Assembly (NCBI GenBank): GCA_030045215.1
Contig: JASIBJ010000778.1
Coordinates: 1 to 8,208, forward strand
From: Streptosporangiaceae bacterium
GTDB taxonomy: Bacteria; Actinomycetota; Actinomycetes; Streptosporangiales; Streptosporangiaceae
Length of the DNA: 8,208 nt
Direction: 5' to 3'
How positions within the stretch are numbered: position 1 is the first letter of the stretch; the number at the start of each line of letters is the position of its first letter. Made by a program: the position numbers and the translations under genes. The notes under the pieces were generated by a model. That model had not been told where the DNA came from. It ran no database searches and worked only from the letters and a program-made list of their open reading frames with translations. Shown piece after piece: positions 6,893 through 8,208 of this stretch.

Positions 6893-6927
6893 TGAGGCCC
6901 CTGCATGTATGAGATGCAGGGGCCTCA
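6893..6927. repeat. Long hairpin, copy 2
   Basis: TGAGGCCCCTGCAT (6893-6906) pairs perfectly with 6914-6927, 14 of 14, around the loop GTATGAG (6907-6913), the same loop as copy 1. The outer pair differs from copy 1 (TGAGG...CCTCA against CGAGG...CCTCG) and stays paired in both, which is a compensatory change and favours selection on the stem. GGGCAGCGCA also occurs a little upstream of each copy (6518-6527 and 6877-6886). Confidence 0.82.
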
Positions 6928-7087
6928 CCGCGCCCGGCGAGTCGCTGACCTGCCGATTCCTCGGCTGCCCGCGCATTGCCGGACTGCACCATCCACGCAC
7001 CGACTCGCGCATAAGCCCGGTTCCCCGTCGCTCCTGCTGCCCCGAGGTTTTACCCTCCGGGTGAGCCTTCCGCGTGAAGTGGTGAGT

Positions 7088-7153
7088 GAATTTCTACTGC
7101 GCTGGGTCCTGAGATCGCAAGGGCTTCCGTTAATCTTTTCAAGATTCTTTAGC
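7088..7153. repeat. Conserved islands, copy 2, with AT-rich core
   Basis: It carries GAATTTCTAC (7088-7097), CGCAAG (7116-7121) and TTTCAAGATTCTTTAGC (7137-7153), matching copy 1. The stretch 7130-7151 has only four G or C in 22 bases, a sharp dip in otherwise GC-rich DNA. It directly abuts the DnaA-box-like array, as DNA-unwinding elements do in bacterial origins. Confidence 0.75.
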
Positions 7154-7227
7154 CATCCACAGGACGCCGATTGTTATCCCCCCTTGTCTGCCGTTTATCC
7201 ACTGCTTATCCACAGGGCTGTGCACAA
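7153..7227 (+). promoter_or_regulatory. Cluster of DnaA-box-like sites in helical phase
   Basis: TTATCCACA (7206-7214) is a perfect DnaA box. Same-strand relatives are TTATCCACT (7195-7203, 8 of 9), TTATCCCCC (7174-7182, 7 of 9), CCATCCACA (7153-7161, 7 of 9) and a weak TTGTCTGCC (7184-7192). Their starts are 21, 10, 11 and 11 bp apart, that is, on one face of the helix. TGTGCACAA (7219-7227) is a further site in reverse orientation (TTGTGCACA). Head-to-tail, phased boxes are what DnaA filaments assemble on. No dnaA, dnaN, rpmH or other origin marker is seen in the window. Confidence 0.6.
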
Positions 7228-7352
7228 TTCGATCAAGGAGCAAGGCGGCGGGGTAGCCGAGGAAGGTCGCGGCTCGCGGCACCGGCCCGGCCTCGTCGCG
7301 GCGGCGCGTGCGCCCGCCCGAACAGGGTCGCAGCGTCGCGCTGACGGTCGGG

Positions 7353-8208
7353 TCAGCCGCAGGCGGGCCCGCCCGGCTGCAGGACAGTCAGCCCGTGATT
7401 CCCGACCTTGACCGGCGTCAGGTGCGCTGCGGCCAGAGCTACCTTCCAGGCTGCCGCCTCGGCCGGGATGACGTGGCTGCGAATCAGCCAGATCCGGGCG
7501 CAAGACCCTGGCCTGACCTCGCTCAGCGCCTCCCGCAGGCCGACCGTGACTCCGGCGAGGTTGCGGTTGGGCGCCACCACGATCCGCGGCTGGCCAGGGA
7601 AGTAGGCCACGTAACCCTGCCTGACCACGTTGGTCAGGCGCCGGGCGGGCTGACCATTGGGCCAGTAGTAGGCGAAACCCCAGTTGCTGTTGAGGTTGAC
7701 CAGGATCACATCATCGGCGGCAGCATGTTTCGCCACGTAGTCGGCCTGGTCCCGGACGTCTTCGTTCGGGATCGGATGGCCGCGCACGTAGGGCGCGGCC
7801 GCGACCGAGAACCCAGCGACTGCCGCGACGGCAATCATCGAGGCCACCACCCAGGCCGCAGCACCCCCGCGCAGCCGGCGCGCCAGCGCGCAGATGCCGC
7901 CCACTCCGACCGCCGCCACCGCGACGGTGACTGCGATCAACCAGGTCGAGGTGCGCAGGTCGCCGAAGGGATAGATCTTGACGGCCGACATCACGATCAT
8001 CTCGGGCAGCAAGACGATGGCAGCCAAAGCCGTGGCTGGCCGCCCAAGCCGGAACATGGTCACCAGCCCGACGATCACCAATGGCAGGGCCAGCCAGGCC
8101 GGCCCCAGCCCGAAGTCCGCGCGCAGGTGGCCCAGCATCTTCGTGATGAACGCCCAGCTCGCGTGCAGGCCCTGGCCGAGGGGAACGTAATAGCCGTCCC
8201 AGTAGGTC
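7353..8208 (-). CDS. GT39/GT-C-like membrane glycosyltransferase, C-terminal part (partial)
   Basis: The frame is open from the window edge (8208) to the stop at 7353-7355 and gives 284 residues; the N-terminal catalytic loops lie outside. The visible part starts TYWDGYYVPL, an extracytoplasmic segment, then has about four membrane helices (34-53, 58-76, 87-108 and 114-135). YPFGDLRT (79-86) sits before a helix, an arrangement common in actinobacterial GT39-type polyprenyl-phosphate-sugar transferases. The rest (about 136-284) is a soluble outer domain with VRDQADYVAKHAAADDVILV (151-170) and AYYWP (179-183). This resembles the C-terminal domain of the same group, where a helix is followed by a GD-type turn and a beta strand. 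The substrate is probably a polyprenyl-linked sugar passed to an envelope polymer; this rests on family likeness only. It has the same general build as the protein at 467-2314 but no obvious close sequence identity. Confidence 0.72.
   Translation of the reverse strand, partial: TYWDGYYVPLGQGLHASWAFITKMLGHLRADFGLGPAWLALPLVIVGLVTMFRLGRPATALAAIVLLPEMIVMSAVKIYPFGDLRTSTWLIAVTVAVAAVGVGGICALARRLRGGAAAWVVASMIAVAAVAGFSVAAAPYVRGHPIPNEDVRDQADYVAKHAAADDVILVNLNSNWGFAYYWPNGQPARRLTNVVRQGYVAYFPGQPRIVVAPNRNLAGVTVGLREALSEVRPGSCARIWLIRSHVIPAEAAAWKVALAAAHLTPVKVGNHGLTVLQPGGPACG

Larger units (their letters stand above)
6412..7352. other. 941-bp non-coding region with structured repeats
   Basis: No credible gene is visible here. 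Open frames that cross it have arginine/proline-rich translations with no family likeness. In order it holds an operator-like repeat cluster (6435-6478), a long hairpin (6542-6578), conserved islands (6734-6800), a second hairpin (6893-6927), matching islands (7088-7153) with an AT-rich core (7130-7151), and a DnaA-box cluster (7153-7227). The last 125 bases (7228-7352) are plain GC-rich DNA downstream of the GT-C-like gene. They hold only one small dyad (CAGCG...CGCTG, 7331-7343), too weak to call a terminator. Confidence 0.75.

Noticed and set aside
6178..6912. Plus-strand open frame crossing the DUF2332 start and the repeat region
   Set aside because: The first part is antisense to DUF2332 and the rest runs through hairpins and repeats; there is no conserved motif and the composition is biased.
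6892..6912. Mini-frame ATG...TGA (MRPLHV) in hairpin 2, a possible leader peptide
   Set aside because: Copy 1 lacks the ATG in that frame, there is no ribosome site, and no downstream gene on the plus strand could be attenuated.
6542..6927. CRISPR array or transposon ends
   Set aside because: There are only two repeat copies 350 bp apart with no regular spacers, no transposase frame and no target-site duplication.
7130..7227. Calling this the chromosomal origin oriC
   Set aside because: Actinobacterial oriC lies between dnaA and dnaN with many more boxes; none of the marker genes is visible, so only a DnaA-box-like cluster is claimed.
6577..7250. tRNA or other standard RNA gene in the gap
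   Set aside because: Read on both strands by eye, no cloverleaf, T-loop consensus or recognisable riboswitch core was found.
6905..7411. Plus-strand open frame across the DnaA-box-like region
   Set aside because: It starts inside the hairpin loop, ends antisense to the GT-C-like gene and has no family likeness.

Overview
This is high-G+C DNA (roughly two thirds G+C by eye). It has GTG starts, strong third-position GC bias, short or absent leaders and protein families typical of actinomycetes. An actinobacterium, probably a filamentous or soil type, is the best inference; nothing in the window fixes the genus.

Layout. (1) Positions 1-176, minus strand: the first 58 codons of a family 2 glycosyltransferase, probably translated from a leaderless mRNA. 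(2) 467-2314, plus strand: a large polytopic membrane protein resembling GT-C sugar transferases, divergent from the first gene. (3) 2395-5283, plus strand: a probable three-gene operon of a 14-helix DHA2-type drug exporter, a MerR-family regulator and a DoxX-like membrane protein. It is preceded by a palindrome lying in a 19-bp promoter spacer, the classic architecture of a MerR-activated promoter. (4) 5326-6411, minus strand: a DUF2332 protein, convergent with the operon. (5) 6412-7352: a 941-bp stretch without a credible gene but with much structure. It holds an operator-like repeat cluster, two nearly identical long hairpins 350 bp apart, two further sets of conserved islands at the same offset (353-354 bp), an AT-rich patch, and five DnaA-box-like 9-mers in helical phase with a sixth inverted site. 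(6) 7353-8208, minus strand: the C-terminal 284 residues of a second GT-C-like membrane protein, running off the window.

How the parts relate. The glycosyltransferase and the two GT-C-like proteins suggest cell-envelope glycan or glycolipid work at both ends. The middle operon looks like a self-contained inducible efflux or stress cassette: MerR probably senses a small hydrophobic ligand and switches on the exporter, itself and DoxX. The most unusual part is the non-coding stretch 6412-7352. Its final part looks like an unwinding element beside a DnaA-box array, yet no replication gene is visible nearby, so it is better viewed as an ectopic DnaA-binding locus than as a proven origin.
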